Positions 23,755 to 35,621 of a stretch of 64,000 nucleotides of DNA are shown piece by piece; the first letter of the stretch is position 1; each line of letters opens with the position of its first letter. A program made the position numbers and the translations under genes. The DNA comes from Lojkania enalia (taxonomy: Eukaryota > Ascomycota > Dothideomycetes > Pleosporales), in NCBI GenBank assembly GCA_010094045.1, contig ML986747.1, positions 17,612 to 81,611 of the forward strand, written 5' to 3'. The notes below the pieces were generated by a model. That model was not told the origin of the DNA. It saw nothing but the letters and a program-made list of their open reading frames with translations, and did no database searches.

Positions 23755-25626
23755 ACGTATAGTACAAGCGAGCTAATCACCTAAGCAAGCTGATTATAAT
23801 ACTAAGACTATACTAAAATCGCGACTACTTTTCGCAAAATATTATACTTTCTTATATTCTATCGTACTATATAGTATAGTAGCCTATTCTCCTATATCTA
23901 TAGTATTATTTTTATACGTCTGTAAGTTATGCCTAGCCTCGCTGTACTACCTATAGTACCTTTAAGTCGGCTGGCCTCTATTAACACGCGCCTTCTTCCT
24001 ATCCTTCTTCCTATTAGTATAAGTACTAAACTCTTTTAGAGCAGTTAATCGAGCGCCTTCTTTAATTGTTAGGTTGCCTTTCTTCTATACATACTTTCTT
24101 TTAAACGATTGATATTATGTAGCGGCTTTATTAGCTGCTTAAAGCTTAGTAACCTAAGCGCGTAATAGTGCGTTTTTATATATTATATACGTAGCACCCT
24201 TTATAAACTATTTAAACGCCTCTACTATTAAAGTAGATAAGTTATCTAGGTGCTTTTAAACTCTTAATTAAATGTACGTAGATTAAGACCCAAATTTAAT
24301 AGGATTACTTGGTATTTTTAACTCCTAAGGGGTATTTTTAACTATAGAGGGTGTTAATATACATAGTTAAACTTCGAGCTTTAATAGTACTATATCTAAG
24401 TTAAATAGAACTAGGCTAACACCTTAAAAGCTACTTAGGATATTACTCTTTATAATTGCTGCGTTAAAAGCTGCTTTAAAGTAGAATAAGAACTTAATTT
24501 TCGTAATATAGTTAATATAACCGCGCATCAGCTGCTCGACTTAACACCCGTATATAGTCTTTAAAGGTAAGAAATAACCTATATCTAGTAGCTATAGTAG
24601 ATATAATAAATGTAGAAGTATATAGAGAGTAATAATATTCTTTTTCTTACAGAGCTGTCTGAATTCAAGCGAGTTATAGCTCTTATAGCTATTAAGAATC
24701 AGCAATCGATATATACTAATAGTACGATCCTTTATATATGCGTTAAAGTGCTTTAACTACTTAATACCAATATTATTTGTCGTCCAGCCGTTATTAGTAA
24801 CCTATATAGCCTAGATTAGTAGAATATCATCTTCTTTATACTATATAGAGAGGTGGTAGATGCCTGTAAAGATAATAAAAGGTAGTATCGTCTATTCTAT
24901 CGCATTAATACTCTAGATAACTATAGTCTACTTATAATTACCTAGCTAGAGCTGCTTTGGTTAATTCTATCTCTTAGAGCTAGTAACTACTACTTCTGTT
25001 AATATCACGCCTATTATAAAGCCTGATTCGTTAAAGTTGTATATATCTTCGTCGATAATACTATACTTAACCTTTATATTCTATATAAGGTAGAACCAGC
25101 CTCCTATAACCTTAGGATCCTTATATTTAGCTCTTAAATAGTCGTACTTTTAATTGAATTTAACCTTAAGCTTAGGTATACGTTTAATAAAGTTCTCTAC
25201 CCAGTTCTTTCTAACCTAGCTAGTAGAGCGCGCAGCTAGCAGTAAATTGGCTATATCTTAAATAGTAGTAAACTGCGGCGGAAATCCTCTTATATCTAGA
25301 TCTAGTATATGTTAAACAATTACCTACTCCTCAGTCTTACTAAGCTTTATTAAATTAGGCCGATAATCGCGTTGTAGAGCTGTTCCTTACCTTCGTGTAC
25401 TAAGTATACTTTGGGAGATATTATAGATTAATGTAACGCGACGTATAGTTAGTATCGCGTCTTATTAAAGAGCTTAGAGTATAAGCTATATTCTAGCTTC
25501 TTTCTAAATTAATTCTACAGTTGTTAGTTGTAGTATAATACTATAAAGTATAATTATTGCGATTTTAGTAGGGTTTTAGTATTATAATCAGCTCGCTTAG
25601 GTAATTAGCTCGCTTATGCTATACGT
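23755..25626 (-). mobile_element. Pogo-A: Tc1/mariner-superfamily (pogo/Fot1-like) DNA transposon
   Basis: It is 1872 bp and bounded by terminal inverted repeats that begin ACGTATAGTACAAGCGAGCT. TA dinucleotides at 23753-23754 and 25627-25628 are the expected target duplication. The TIRs contain an AGCGAGCT(A/G)ATTA-type word twice in direct orientation. It is inserted in the Gln/Asn repeat region of Copia-beta. Pogo-B, -C and -D are the same family. Confidence 0.9.
23860..25510 (-). pseudogene. Pogo-A transposase remnant (CENP-B/DDE1 type)
   Basis: It is read on the minus strand and collinear with the better preserved pogo-B transposase: an N-terminal CENP-B-like HTH region (about 25200-25500), the DDE core (about 24500-25080) and a C-terminal GHN-RT zinc-knuckle-like end near 23915-23950. 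It carries many RIP stops. Confidence 0.8.
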
Positions 25627-25995
25627 TAGCGGTTATTAGTTATTACTGGTTACTTATTTATACAATAGTTATCAGTTATTACTAGTTGCTTATTTATACG
25701 GTAGTTATTAGTTGTTACTAGTTGCTTATTCGTATGGCGGTTATTAGTTATTATATAGTAGGGCTATATAATCGCGTTCTTCCTTTATATAAGGCTTTTA
25801 GCTGTCTATACGCCCTATCCTAGGCTTAATATAGATGCTTTAAGTTCGTACGAGTAAAAGAATTTGATTTCCCTTCTTCCTTATAATCTTTACCTAGAAA
25901 GAAAGGTGCGAAATAGAGACGTATAATAGCTATCGTACGTTCAACTCCGTCTTTACTCTTGCTAATTTATAGTCGAGAGTTCAACTACTAATTAG

Positions 25996-26249
25996 TATAG
26001 AATAGACTCTATTAGCTAGCTTAGTATTAGTAAGGTAATATAGGGTAGAGTATAGTATTATATAGTATACATAGCATACGGGGGTAGTAGAGTAGGCAAG
26101 TAACTATTTCGTTAATTGCTGTTAGGTGCTATATATCTAGTTAAAGGGGCTATATAAGATATACACTCGGTTTAAGCGCACGTGTTATATTATATATTTT
26201 AACTATATAATATATACTTTAGCTCTATATAATATTTACTATTCGGATA
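25996..26249 (-). repeat. Copia-beta 5' LTR (254 bp)
   Basis: It pairs with 10584-10837. GTAAT follows directly at 26250-26254, and Gypsy-alpha gag then resumes. Confidence 0.88.
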
Positions 26250-26254
26250 GTAAT

Positions 26255-26800
26255 AATATATATAGAATAACCTTAGGACCTAGTATTATACTTCTAACTA
26301 GTAAAAAGAATTAATAATAAATTATACTAGTTTAAAAATAAGGAAAGATAAGTATATTATTAAGGGGTATGCTTTTTAGTAAAAGCTACTAACGCAGGCG
26401 GACTAATAGATCTAAATACTACTAGAGAAAAGAAGCCTAAATTATAGGCGACTTAAGAAAAAAAGACTTAGAAAAAAGATATTAAATACTATAATTATTA
26501 GAAACTAGAATATATAGTAAAGGAATACCGAAGTAAAAAGAAAGAGAAGAAAAATCGGCTTATAGAAGATAAACTGCAGGAAGTAGATAAAGAGAAACTA
26601 GCTATAACTATAGAATATAGAACCCTATATTAGTCCTTCTATAATAAAGATAAGTATTAAATATACCGACAACTTAAAGAAGCTATAAAATATTAGCCTT
26701 AGAAGAAAATATAACTTATAGTAACGTAGGAACGTATAAAAAGATAGCTAGAAGAAGTTTAAGAAGAATCAGGCGAGGATAAAAAAATAAACATCCTATT
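26255..26800 (+). pseudogene. Gypsy-alpha gag, second part with degraded zinc knuckle
   Basis: This continues the gag frame broken at 10578. A Tyr/Cys-rich stretch near 26490-26530 is what remains of a CX2C-type zinc knuckle. A Lys/Arg/Glu-rich tail follows. The split is explained by Copia-beta. Confidence 0.6.
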
Positions 26801-29800
26801 ATAAATAGAAGAAGCTATTACTAGAGTACTAATACTTAAACTAGTATTTAGAGTATATTCTATATATTAATAAGGAATGATCGAGTATAAATAGGGAACT
26901 CCAGCTCTTATAGCTACCCTATAGAAAGAACTACCTATAAGATTCTATAATAAGAATAGACTAGAATAAGATATTATCGACGTTTATAAAGAATAGTAAA
27001 ATACCTACCCTAGAGAAATCCGCTTCTTATACTTCTAAAAATAGATAGAGACGACGAAAGTAGTAGAAGGATATCTTAATATAATAGACTAGGATAAGAC
27101 TGTATATACAGTATAAAAAGCAGTAGCCTTCTTATAAAGTAAAGTATTAGTAAAGTACTAGATATTAAAGGTATTACGATATAAATAAGAATAGAACTAC
27201 TAGGTTAGAAAAGATAATAACCCCTATATAAACTAATATTATCTAGTATATTTTAAAATAGTATAGATATCGTATATTAAATAATAATATAAGGCCTACT
27301 AAAAAAGAAAAGAAAATATAGGTATATAGCTAAGACGACTAAATAAAAATAAGGTACTAGAAAACCCTATAAAATAAGAAGCTATAATAGGATAGGAAGT
27401 TACTAAATAAACCTAAAACTATATAGTATTTAAATCTAAACCTTTACTACTTAAGGTATATATTAGAAGAAGATTATAGTATAAATATTTAGAATAAAAG
27501 TGCCTAAAATATATATCTATAAAAAAAGTAATAGCCTACTAGCCTAAGATAATTTAACTATATAGAAATATAGGAGAATACTATCTTATAATATTAGGAT
27601 AATATTACAGCTATAAAATATATATACTTATTAATAGTAGAATAATAATGAATTTTATAGTTAGTAATTATATTGCTAGAAAAGAAATATCTATAGTATA
27701 ATTAGAACGATCTTATATAATCTAAATTATAGAGGAAAAAAACTTCTAGAAGAAAGTTATATATATTATAGAACTAGGAGAGTTCGAAATTCTAGAAATA
27801 ACTTAACTAGAACAGATCTTCTAAATTATAGAAATTACCAACTATAATATTATCTTAGAGATTCTATAGTTAAGAAAGGAAAACCTTTAGATAAACTAGT
27901 AAACGGGATAAATTATCTTTAAAAACTCTAGTTAGCTAGTTAAAGAATAACTTACTATAATAATAAAAGAAGTAGTAAAAGAATTATTCCTAATAGGAAA
28001 CGTATTATATAATATACCTAAGGAATACTAATATATAATATAATAACTTTAAGAACTACTATAATACTTACCTAAATATAGAGAATATAATTATAAAATT
28101 AAACTATAACTAGAAAAAGAACCTAGATACGGACTAATATATAGCCTAATACTAAGAGAAGTAGAGGCCCTAGAATAATATATAGACAAGTACCTAAAGA
28201 AAGGAATAATTCGAGAATTAAGCTTACTAGTAGTATACCCTATACTCTTCGTAGATAAGAAAAGAATAATAGACTTATAAATATATATCGATTATCGCAC
28301 TCTTAATAATATTATAATTAAAGACCAATACCCTCTACTACTTGTCCGTAACTTAAGAAACTAATTAAGAGAAGCTACTCTCTTTATAAAATTAGACATC
28401 TAAAATATATACTATTAGATCTATATTAAAGAAGAAGATAAGTAGAAAATAGTATTTAGAATAAAAAAGAAACTCTTTAAAGATCTAGTTATACTATTTA
28501 GACTTACTAATATACTAGCTACTTCTTAAAAATAAATCGATAAGGTACTAAGACTATACTTTAGATAATTCTATATAGTGTGCTTAAATAATATTCTCGT
28601 ATATTTAAAAATAAAGCAAGAATATAAGAAATATATTAAACAAGTACTACGTATATTATAAGTAGTAAAATTATATCTTAAGGTAAGAAAATACGAATTC
28701 TATACTATATAAATAGACTACTTAGAATCTATTATTAAACTAGAACAACTATAAATAGACCTAGATAAATTAGCAGTAATTAGAAACTAGCTAATCCTAA
28801 AGTTAGTTAAAGATATCTAATTCTTTATAGGATTTTATAACTTCTATTAAACTTTTATAGATAATTAGAGTAATATAACTATACTCTTAACTTAACTATT
28901 AAGAAAAGATATTACTTTTATATAGAGAAATAAATAAGAAGAAGCCTTTTAAGAAGTTAAGAAATAATTTTAATAAGAACTAGTACTAAAACTCTATAAC
29001 CTAAAAAAAAAGGCTCTTATAGAAACTAACGTATTAGAAATAAGAATAGCCGGAATCCTTATATAAATCTATAATAGAAAACAATATCTAGTAGTATACT
29101 ATTTACGAAAACTTATACTAGTAGAGATAAATTATAATATATATAACTAAGAACTCTTAGCTATTATAGTATATATATCTATAAGGAGTAAAATAGTAAA
29201 TTAAAATCTATTATAATTATAAGAATTTTATTACCTTTCTTACTACTAAAACTCTTACCCCTAAATAGGTTAGATAGTTATAGAAACTAGCTATATTTGA
29301 CTTTAAGATTATCTATATTAGTAGAAAATAAAACTAAAGAATAGATATATTAAGTAGACTACTAGAATATAAGTAAGAGAAAGAAACTATAGGTATACTA
29401 CTAAGAAGATAACAAGATAGAAGTATAGTATATAATTACCTAAAACTCGTAGCAACAACTATTACTAAAGAAGTAAGCTAGATAACTCTAATTAGATTAG
29501 TAATAGATAGAATACCTAAAGAACTCTAAGAATAAGAACTAGAATAGATAGATAGACTACTATATATCTATAACTAGATCTATATACTAGCTAAGGTTAG
29601 AAAAGAATTTATTAGGCAATTCTATAAAGCTTCTACCTACGGATACTAAGGAATAGAGAAAATACTAGAATAAATTCTTAGAGGATTCTACTTCCCTAAA
29701 GTAAGAAAATAGATAAAGAATATATTATAAAAATATATAGACTACTAATAGAATAAATCTAATAGATATATATTCTATAAACTATTATAAAATCTAGAAA

Positions 29801-30000
29801 TACTAATTAAGTTATAGATAGAAGTTACTATAGACTTTATTATTAAGCTATTAAAGTTAAAAGACTACTCTAAGGGAGAAGTATATAACTCTATTATAAT
29901 AATTATAGATAGACTTATAAAATACACGTATTTTATTTTCTATAATAAAATATTATTAGTAGAATAGGTTGCGAATATCTTTCTAAAATAGATTGTTATA
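26800..30000 (+). pseudogene. Gypsy-alpha pol, first part (PR-RT-RNase H-IN N-terminus)
   Basis: Reverse transcriptase is clear: a LFVDKKR segment then DLQIYIDYRTLN at about 28245-28305 (family LFV.KK.G..R.CVDYR.LN). The active-site box is changed to CLNNILVYL (about 28580-28606; family YLDD). RNase H follows at about 28970-29370. The integrase zinc-binding region with YQGIEKILEQILRGFYFP is at about 29640-29700. The core begins with IDFIIKL near 29830 and runs to 30000, where pogo-B interrupts it. The protease lies upstream (about 27450-27900) and is poorly conserved. Confidence 0.8.
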
Positions 30001-30002
30001 TA

Positions 30003-31874
30003 ACGTATAGTATAAGCGAGCTAATTACTTAAGCGAGCTAATTATAATGCTAAAACTCTATTAAAATCGCGATAATTATACTTTATAGTATTATACTATA
30101 ATTAACAACTATAGAATTAATTTAGAAAGAAGCTAGAATACAGCTTACACTCTAAACTCTTTAATAAGATATAATATTAACTATACGTTATATTACATTA
30201 ATCTATAATATCTTTTAAAGTATACTTAGTATATAAAAGCGAGAAACAGCTCTACAACACGATTACCGGCCTAATTTAATAAAGCTTAGTAAGACTGAGG
30301 AGTAGATGATTGTTTAATATATACTAGATCTAGATATAAGAGGATTTCCGCCGCAGCTTACTACTATTTAAGATATAGCTAATTTACTGCTAGCTGTACG
30401 CTCTACTAACTAGATTAGAAAGAACTGGGTAGAGAACTTTATTAAATATACGCTTAAGCTTAAAGTCAAATTTAATTAAAAGTACGACTATTTAAGAGCT
30501 AAATGTAAGGATTCTAAGGTTATAAGAGGCTGGTTCTACCTTATATAGAATATAAAGGCTAAGTATAGTATTATTAATAAAGATATATATAACTTCGACG
30601 AATTAAGCTTTATAATAAGTATAATATTGATAGAAGTAGTAGTTACTAGCTCTAAGAGACGGAATTAACTAAAGCAGCTCTAGCTAGATAATTATAAGTA
30701 GACTATAGTTATCTAGGGTATTAATACGATAGGATAGGCGATACTACCTTTTATCATCTTTATAAGTATCTACTACCTCTCTGTATAGTATAAAGAAGAC
30801 GATATTCTACTAACCTAGGCTATATAGGTTACTGATAACGGTTAGACGATAAATAATATTAGTATTAAGTAGTTAAAGTACTTTAACATATATATAAAAG
30901 ATTATACTATTAGTATATATTAATTATTAATTCTCGACGGCTATAAGAGCTACAACTCGCTTGAATTTAGGCAGCTCTATAAGGAAAAGAATATTATTAC
31001 TCTCTATATACCTCTATATTCGTCGCATCTACTATAGCTACTAGATATAGGTTGTTCCTCGCCTTTAAAGACTGCGTACGGGTGTTAAGTCGAGTAGCTA
31101 ATATGCGGTTATATTAACTATATTACGAAAATCGAGTTTTTATCCTACTTTAAAGCAGCTTTTAACGCAGTAATTATAAAGAGCAATATTTTAAATAGCT
31201 TTTAAGATGCTAGTCTAGTTCTATTTAACCTAAATATAGTACTATTAAAGCTTAAAGTTTAACTATATATACTAATACCCTCTATAGTTAAAGATACCCC
31301 TTAGAAGTTAAAAATACTAAGTAATCCTATTAAATTTAGGTCTTAATCTATATACGTTTAATTAAGAGTTTAAAAGTATTTAAATAGCTTATCTACTTTA
31401 ATAGTAGAGGCGTTTAAATAGTTTATAAAGGGTACTACGTATATAATATATAAAAACATACTATTACGCGCTTAAGTTACTAAGCTTTAAATAGCTAATA
31501 AGGCTGCTATATAATATTAATCGTATAAAAGAAAGCGTATATAAAAGAAAGGTAATCTAACGATTAAAGAAGGCGCTTAATTAACTACTCTAAAAGAGTT
31601 TAGTACTCGTACTAATAGAAAGAAGAGTAGAAAGAAGGCGCGTATTAATAGAGACTAGCCGACGTAAAGGTACTGTAGGTAGTATAGTAAAACTAGATAT
31701 AACTTACAGACGTATAAAAATAATACTATAGATATAGAAGAATAGGCTACTATATTATATAGTATAATAGAATATAAGAAAGTATAATATTTTACGAAAA
31801 GTAGTTGCGATTTTAGTATAGTCTTAATATTATAATTAGCTTGCTTAGGTAATTAGCTCGCTTGTACTATACGT
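30003..31874 (+). mobile_element. Pogo-B: pogo/Fot1-like DNA transposon in the Gypsy-alpha integrase
   Basis: It is 1872 bp with TIRs ACGTATAGTATAAGCGAGCT... and its inverse ending CTATACGT. It is flanked by TA at 30001-30002 and 31875-31876. The integrase frame of Gypsy-alpha rejoins on the right (KLLGIKYKIS-like segment after 31900). It is in the opposite orientation to pogo-A and pogo-C. Confidence 0.92.
30110..31770 (+). pseudogene. Pogo-B transposase remnant (CENP-B-like HTH, DDE1 core, C-terminal zinc knuckle)
   Basis: This is the best readable copy. The CENP-B-like HTH gives MIVQHILDLDIRGFPPQL (about 30307-30360). The DDE core has NFDEL with the first Asp at 30597-30599, ILDGYKSYNS with the second at 30936-30938 and LLDIGC with the third at 31044-31046. 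TLYIPLYSSHLL precedes the third Asp, as in Fot1/pogo elements (TLCMPPHSSHLLQPLDVGC pattern). Near 31670-31720 a CR-Y...T-YNLQTYK stretch stands for a CX2CX3GHNSRTC knuckle. All three catalytic Asp codons survive but many stops and at least one shift upstream do not. Confidence 0.88.
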
Positions 31875-31876
31875 TA

Positions 31877-32780
31877 ATATAAAGTACTATAAAAGATAAT
31901 TATAAATTAAAATACTAAGTTTACTTTAAAGTTCTAGTAAATAATTATAAACTTACTAGGAATTAAATATAAGATATCTATAGTATTTTACCTATAGATA
32001 GATAGATAGATAGATAGAATAAATAAACTAAATAGTAGAATAATACTTATAATACGACCTTAATTATAGATAAAATAATTAGGTAATACTACTACCTATA
32101 GTATAACCTATATATAATAGTATTATATATAGTATAACTAGAGTATTATTATTTATAGTATTCTATAGATATAAACTAAAAACTTATAATACTTTAATTA
32201 AAGTAGTATTATATATATTTTAGATATAGAAATAAGTCGAGATTATTTAATAAATGTAAAACTTACTAAAGAAAGACTTCTAGTTTCTATAATATACTAT
32301 AAAAAAATACTATAATAAGAAATATAAACAACTACCTTACTTTAAGAAGGGAGAAAAAGTTTAGCTACTATAACGAAATATTTAAAGTAAATAACTAAGT
32401 AGTAAACTAGATTATATTAAAATTAGACTATAAAAGATTAAAGAATAAATATTACTCGTAAATTATTAACTTAAATTACTTATAACTATAAAAATTTACC
32501 TAACCTTCTATATCGTACTTATAAAAAAAGTACCCTAAGACGCTAAACTAGTAATATATAATATAGACGTATATAAAAAAGACTAGAGATAGAAAGTTGA
32601 GAAAATAATAAGATATATAATATAGAATAGTAAATAATACTATCTAATTAAATAGTTAGAAATAGATAAATATAGAAACTTATAGAATAATATCTAGAAA
32701 CTAGAAGAAAACCTTAGCCCTATAGTATTATAGGTATATTATAAAATCTAAATTTATAAAGAAAATTTAGAGATAGAGTA
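31877..32780 (+). pseudogene. Gypsy-alpha pol, second part (IN C-terminus and chromodomain)
   Basis: The integrase frame resumes with NLLGIKYKISIVFYLQID (about 31950-32000, family LLGI...ST.YHPQTDGQTER). The basic C-terminal part runs to about 32500. A chromodomain follows at about 32575-32720: V-KIIRY, YYLIKQLEIDKYRNLQ, then LEENL, matching the usual V..IL......YLVKW.GY....TWEP.ENL layout with aromatic positions lost. Confidence 0.75.
31995..32018 (+). repeat. (TAGA)6 tract derived from the integrase QTDGQTER motif
   Basis: Six TAGA units lie in the integrase frame exactly where the family has HPQTD(G/R)QTER. The codons read CTA TAG ATA GAT AGA TAG ATA GAT AGA. CAGACAGACAGA-like codons would become this tract by C-to-T changes at CpA. 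Confidence 0.75.
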
Positions 32781-33216
32781 GTAGAATTAAATAATATTAG
32801 CTATATTATAGGAGGCGACTCTACTTTAGAAAGGAGACCTACTTTATAATCTGCCTCTTCCTCTTCCTTAAACTACTCCTACATATATTTATAACCCTTT
32901 ATCTACCTATATTTTACTTATTTGCGAATTTTCTAAAGACGTTAAATCTTTATATAAGCTGCTACTACTTTATTAAAAAGTTGTTCTAACTCTTCTTAGG
33001 TTAGATAAATCTCCTTCTCTAGTTTTACAACTTTAGTATCCCTCTTTACTACTAGAAAGAATTAGGAACGAATTAGTAATACGGGATTATAATATATATA
33101 TAATTTAAGTATTATAATCCGCATTATATAATAAACGTATATTAGTATAGAGGTATTTTAAATAATATAACTTTTTAAGTATCTTCTTCTTATCTACCTT
33201 ATAAGTTAGCTTCTTA
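32781..33216 (+). other. Gypsy-alpha region downstream of the chromodomain, left part
   Basis: This lies between the chromodomain and pogo-C, and continues at 35090-35287. One plus-strand frame can be followed with TAA/TAG read as Gln: ICEFSKDVKSLYKLLLLY, then LERIRNELVIRDYNIY (about 32925-33105). It continues after pogo-C to the polypurine tract AGAAGGGGAAGG at 35272-35286. It may be an extra frame of the element. No family is recognised, and the opposite strand is not excluded. Confidence 0.35.
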
Positions 33217-33218
33217 TA

Positions 33219-35087
33219 ACGTACAGTACAAGCAAGCTGATTACCCAAGCGAGCTGATTATAATGCTAAAACTATACTAAAATCGCGACTACTTTTCGTA
33301 AAATATTATACTTTCTTATATTCTATTATACTATATAGTATAGTAGCCTATTCTTCTATATCTATAGTATTATTTTTACACGTCCGCGAGTTATATCTAG
33401 CCTTACTATACTACCTATAACGCCTTTAAGTCAGCTGGCCTCTATTAACGCGCGCCTTCTTCCTACCCTTCTTCCTATTAGTACGAGCGCTAAACTCTTT
33501 TAGAGTAGTTAATTAAGCGCCTTCTTTAATTATTAGGTTACCTTCCTATATACGCTTTCTTTTATATGATCGATGTTGTATAGCGGCTTTATTAGCTGCT
33601 TAAAGCTTAGTAACCTAAGCGCGTAATAGTACGTTTTTATATATTATATATACAGCACCCTTTATAAACTATTTAAACGCCTCTATTATTAAAGTAGATA
33701 AGCTATTTAGGTGCTTTTAAACTCTTAATTAAACGTACGTAGATTAAGACCCAAATTTAATAGGATTACTTAGTATTTTTAACTTCTAAGAGGTATCTTT
33801 AACTATAGAGAGTATTAGTATATGTAGTTAAACTTTAAGCTTTAATAATACTATATCTAGGTTAAATAGAATTAGGCTAGCGCTTTAAAAACTATTTAGG
33901 ATATTACTCTTTATAATTGCTGCGTTAAAAGCTGCTTTAAAGTAGGATAAGAACTCGATTTTTATAATATAGTTAATATAACTGCATATTAGCTACTTAA
34001 CTTAACGCCTATACGCAGTCTTTAAAGGCGAGAAACAACCTATATCTAGTAGCTATAATAGGTACGATAAATGTAGAGGTATATAGAGAGTAATAATATT
34101 CTTTTCCTTATAGAGCTGCCTGAATTTAAGCAAGTTATAGCTCTTATAGCTGTTGAGAATTAGCAATTAATATATACTAATAGTACAATCCTTTATATAC
34201 GCGTTAAAGTGCTTTAACTACTTAATACTAATATTATTTATCGTCCAGCCGTTATCAGTAACCTATATAGCCCAGGTTGGTAGAATATCATCTTCTTTAT
34301 ATTATATAGAGAGGTGGTAGGTGCTTATAAAGATAATAAAAGGTAGTATTACCTATCCTATCGCGTTAATATCCTAGATAACTATAGTCTACTTATAATT
34401 GTCTGGCTGGAGCTGCTTTAGTTAATTCCGTCTCTTAGAGCTAGTAACTACTACTTCTATCGATATTACGCCTATTATAAAGCCTAATTTATTAAAGTTG
34501 TACGTGTTTTTATTAATAATACTATACTTAGCCTTTATATTTTATATAAGGTAGAACCAGCCTTCTATAACCTTAGGATCCTTATATTTAGCTCTTAAAT
34601 AGTCGTACTTTCAATTAAATTTAACCTTAAGCTTAGGTATACGTTTAATAAAGTTCTCTACCTAGTTCTTTCTAACCTAGCTAGTAGAGCGCGCAACTAG
34701 CAGTAAATTGGCTATATTTTAAATAGTAGTAAGCCGCGGCGGAAATCCTCTTATATTTAGATCTAGTATATACTAAACAATTATCTACTCCTTAGTCTTA
34801 CTAAGCTTTATTAAATTAGGCCGGCAATCGTATTATAGAGCTGTTCCTTACCTTCGTATACTAAGTATACTTTAGGAGATATTATAGATTGATATAACAT
34901 AACGTATAGTTAGTATTACGTTTTATTAAAGAGTTTAGAGTATAAGCTGTATTTTAGCTTCTTTCTAAATTGATTCTATAGTTGTTAGTTATAGTATAAT
35001 ACTGTAAAGTATAATTATCGCGATTTTAGTAGAGTTTTAATATTATAATCAGCTCGCTTGGGTGATTAGCTCGCTTATACTATACGT
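33219..35087 (-). mobile_element. Pogo-C: pogo/Fot1-like DNA transposon near the 3' end of Gypsy-alpha
   Basis: It is 1869 bp with TIRs ACGTACAGTACAAGCAAGCT... and CTATACGT. It is flanked by TA at 33217-33218 and 35088-35089. It has the same orientation as pogo-A. Its internal sequence is collinear with pogo-A over its whole length. Confidence 0.9.
33330..34985 (-). pseudogene. Pogo-C transposase remnant
   Basis: It is a minus-strand copy of the pogo-B transposase. The HTH end is near 34750-34985, the DDE core at about 34020-34550 and the zinc-knuckle end near 33385-33420. Stops are of the RIP type. Confidence 0.8.
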
Positions 35088-35287
35088 TAGGAATACTAGG
35101 AATAAGGTATAATAATCTCGTCTAAGTAGTCTATATAATTAGTATAATAGTATCTACCTAGAGTTAAATAATAAAGAGGAGGTATTAGAAATATATATAG
35201 TATCAGCGAAGATAGTATACTAACTCTATTATATACTAGATTAGAATAGGAAAACTCTTAAGCTAAGAACTTAGAAGGGGAAGGTAG

Positions 35288-35621
35288 TATTATAGATACC
35301 TTTATAAGAATCCCTATACTAGACCTAATTAAAGTTTAGAACTCTATATAATTAGAAGAATAAAACTAATATAAAATATATAATACGTTTAATAGTTTAG
35401 TTAATTAAGTAACTAAGTAAGAAGGAATAGTAAGAAAACTAAATTATATTTAACAACCCTATAATTCTAACTTTTATAGCTTCTTATAGTTAACTTAAAT
35501 ATCCTTCGTATACTCTACTTACGTACTTCTATTATAAGTCTATAAGAATAATCCTTCTATAATATATAATTACTTTTAGTTATTATTCTATTCTACACCT
35601 AGTTAATTAGAAGCTATTATA
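35288..35621 (+). repeat. Gypsy-alpha 3' LTR (334 bp)
   Basis: It starts TATTATAGAT directly after the polypurine tract and ends CTATTATA before the CTAGA duplication. It lacks the 34 bases found in the 5' LTR. Confidence 0.85.

Larger units (their letters stand above)
23171..25995 (-). pseudogene. Copia-beta gag N-terminal region with Gln/Asn-rich 12-residue repeats (split by pogo-A)
   Basis: This is Copia-beta sequence between its 5' LTR and Gypsy-gamma, interrupted by pogo-A at 23755-25626. Next to pogo-A, at about 25629-25755 and 23700-23752, a 36-bp unit (GTTATTAGTTATTACTAGTT then GCTTATTTATAC) is repeated three to four times. On the minus strand each unit encodes about 12 residues of the type LPYKQATSNNQQ. 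The unit is a multiple of three, so a peptide repeat in gag is likely. No other domain can be read. Confidence 0.5.
10584..26249 (-). mobile_element. Copia-beta: Ty1/copia retrotransposon inserted in Gypsy-alpha gag
   Basis: The 254-bp LTRs at 10584-10837 and 25996-26249 begin TATAGAATAG and end TTCGGATA (from TG...GGACA). They are bounded by a perfect target duplication, GTAAT, at 10579-10583 and 26250-26254. The gag frame of Gypsy-alpha rejoins across it. The element reads on the minus strand, so its 5' LTR is the right one. It is split by Gypsy-gamma and pogo-A. Its protein resembles a copia type common in filamentous fungi whose integrase has an LHRRFGHP-like start. Confidence 0.9.
9381..35621 (+). 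mobile_element. Gypsy-alpha: Ty3/gypsy chromodomain retrotransposon carrying five other elements
   Basis: LTRs at 9381-9748 and 35288-35621 share the start TATTA(C/T) and the end TTATA. They are flanked by a perfect 5-bp target duplication, CTAGA, at 9376-9380 and 35622-35626. Gag and pol are on the plus strand in the gypsy order (RT before IN), with a chromodomain at the end. The element is expanded to 26 kb by Copia-beta (which itself carries Gypsy-gamma and pogo-A), pogo-B and pogo-C. Its own sequence totals about 6.8 kb. It landed in the hAT pseudogene. Confidence 0.9.

Noticed and set aside
23700..25755. CRISPR-like repeat array
   Set aside because: The repeats are contiguous 36-bp units without unique spacers, and the setting is eukaryotic.
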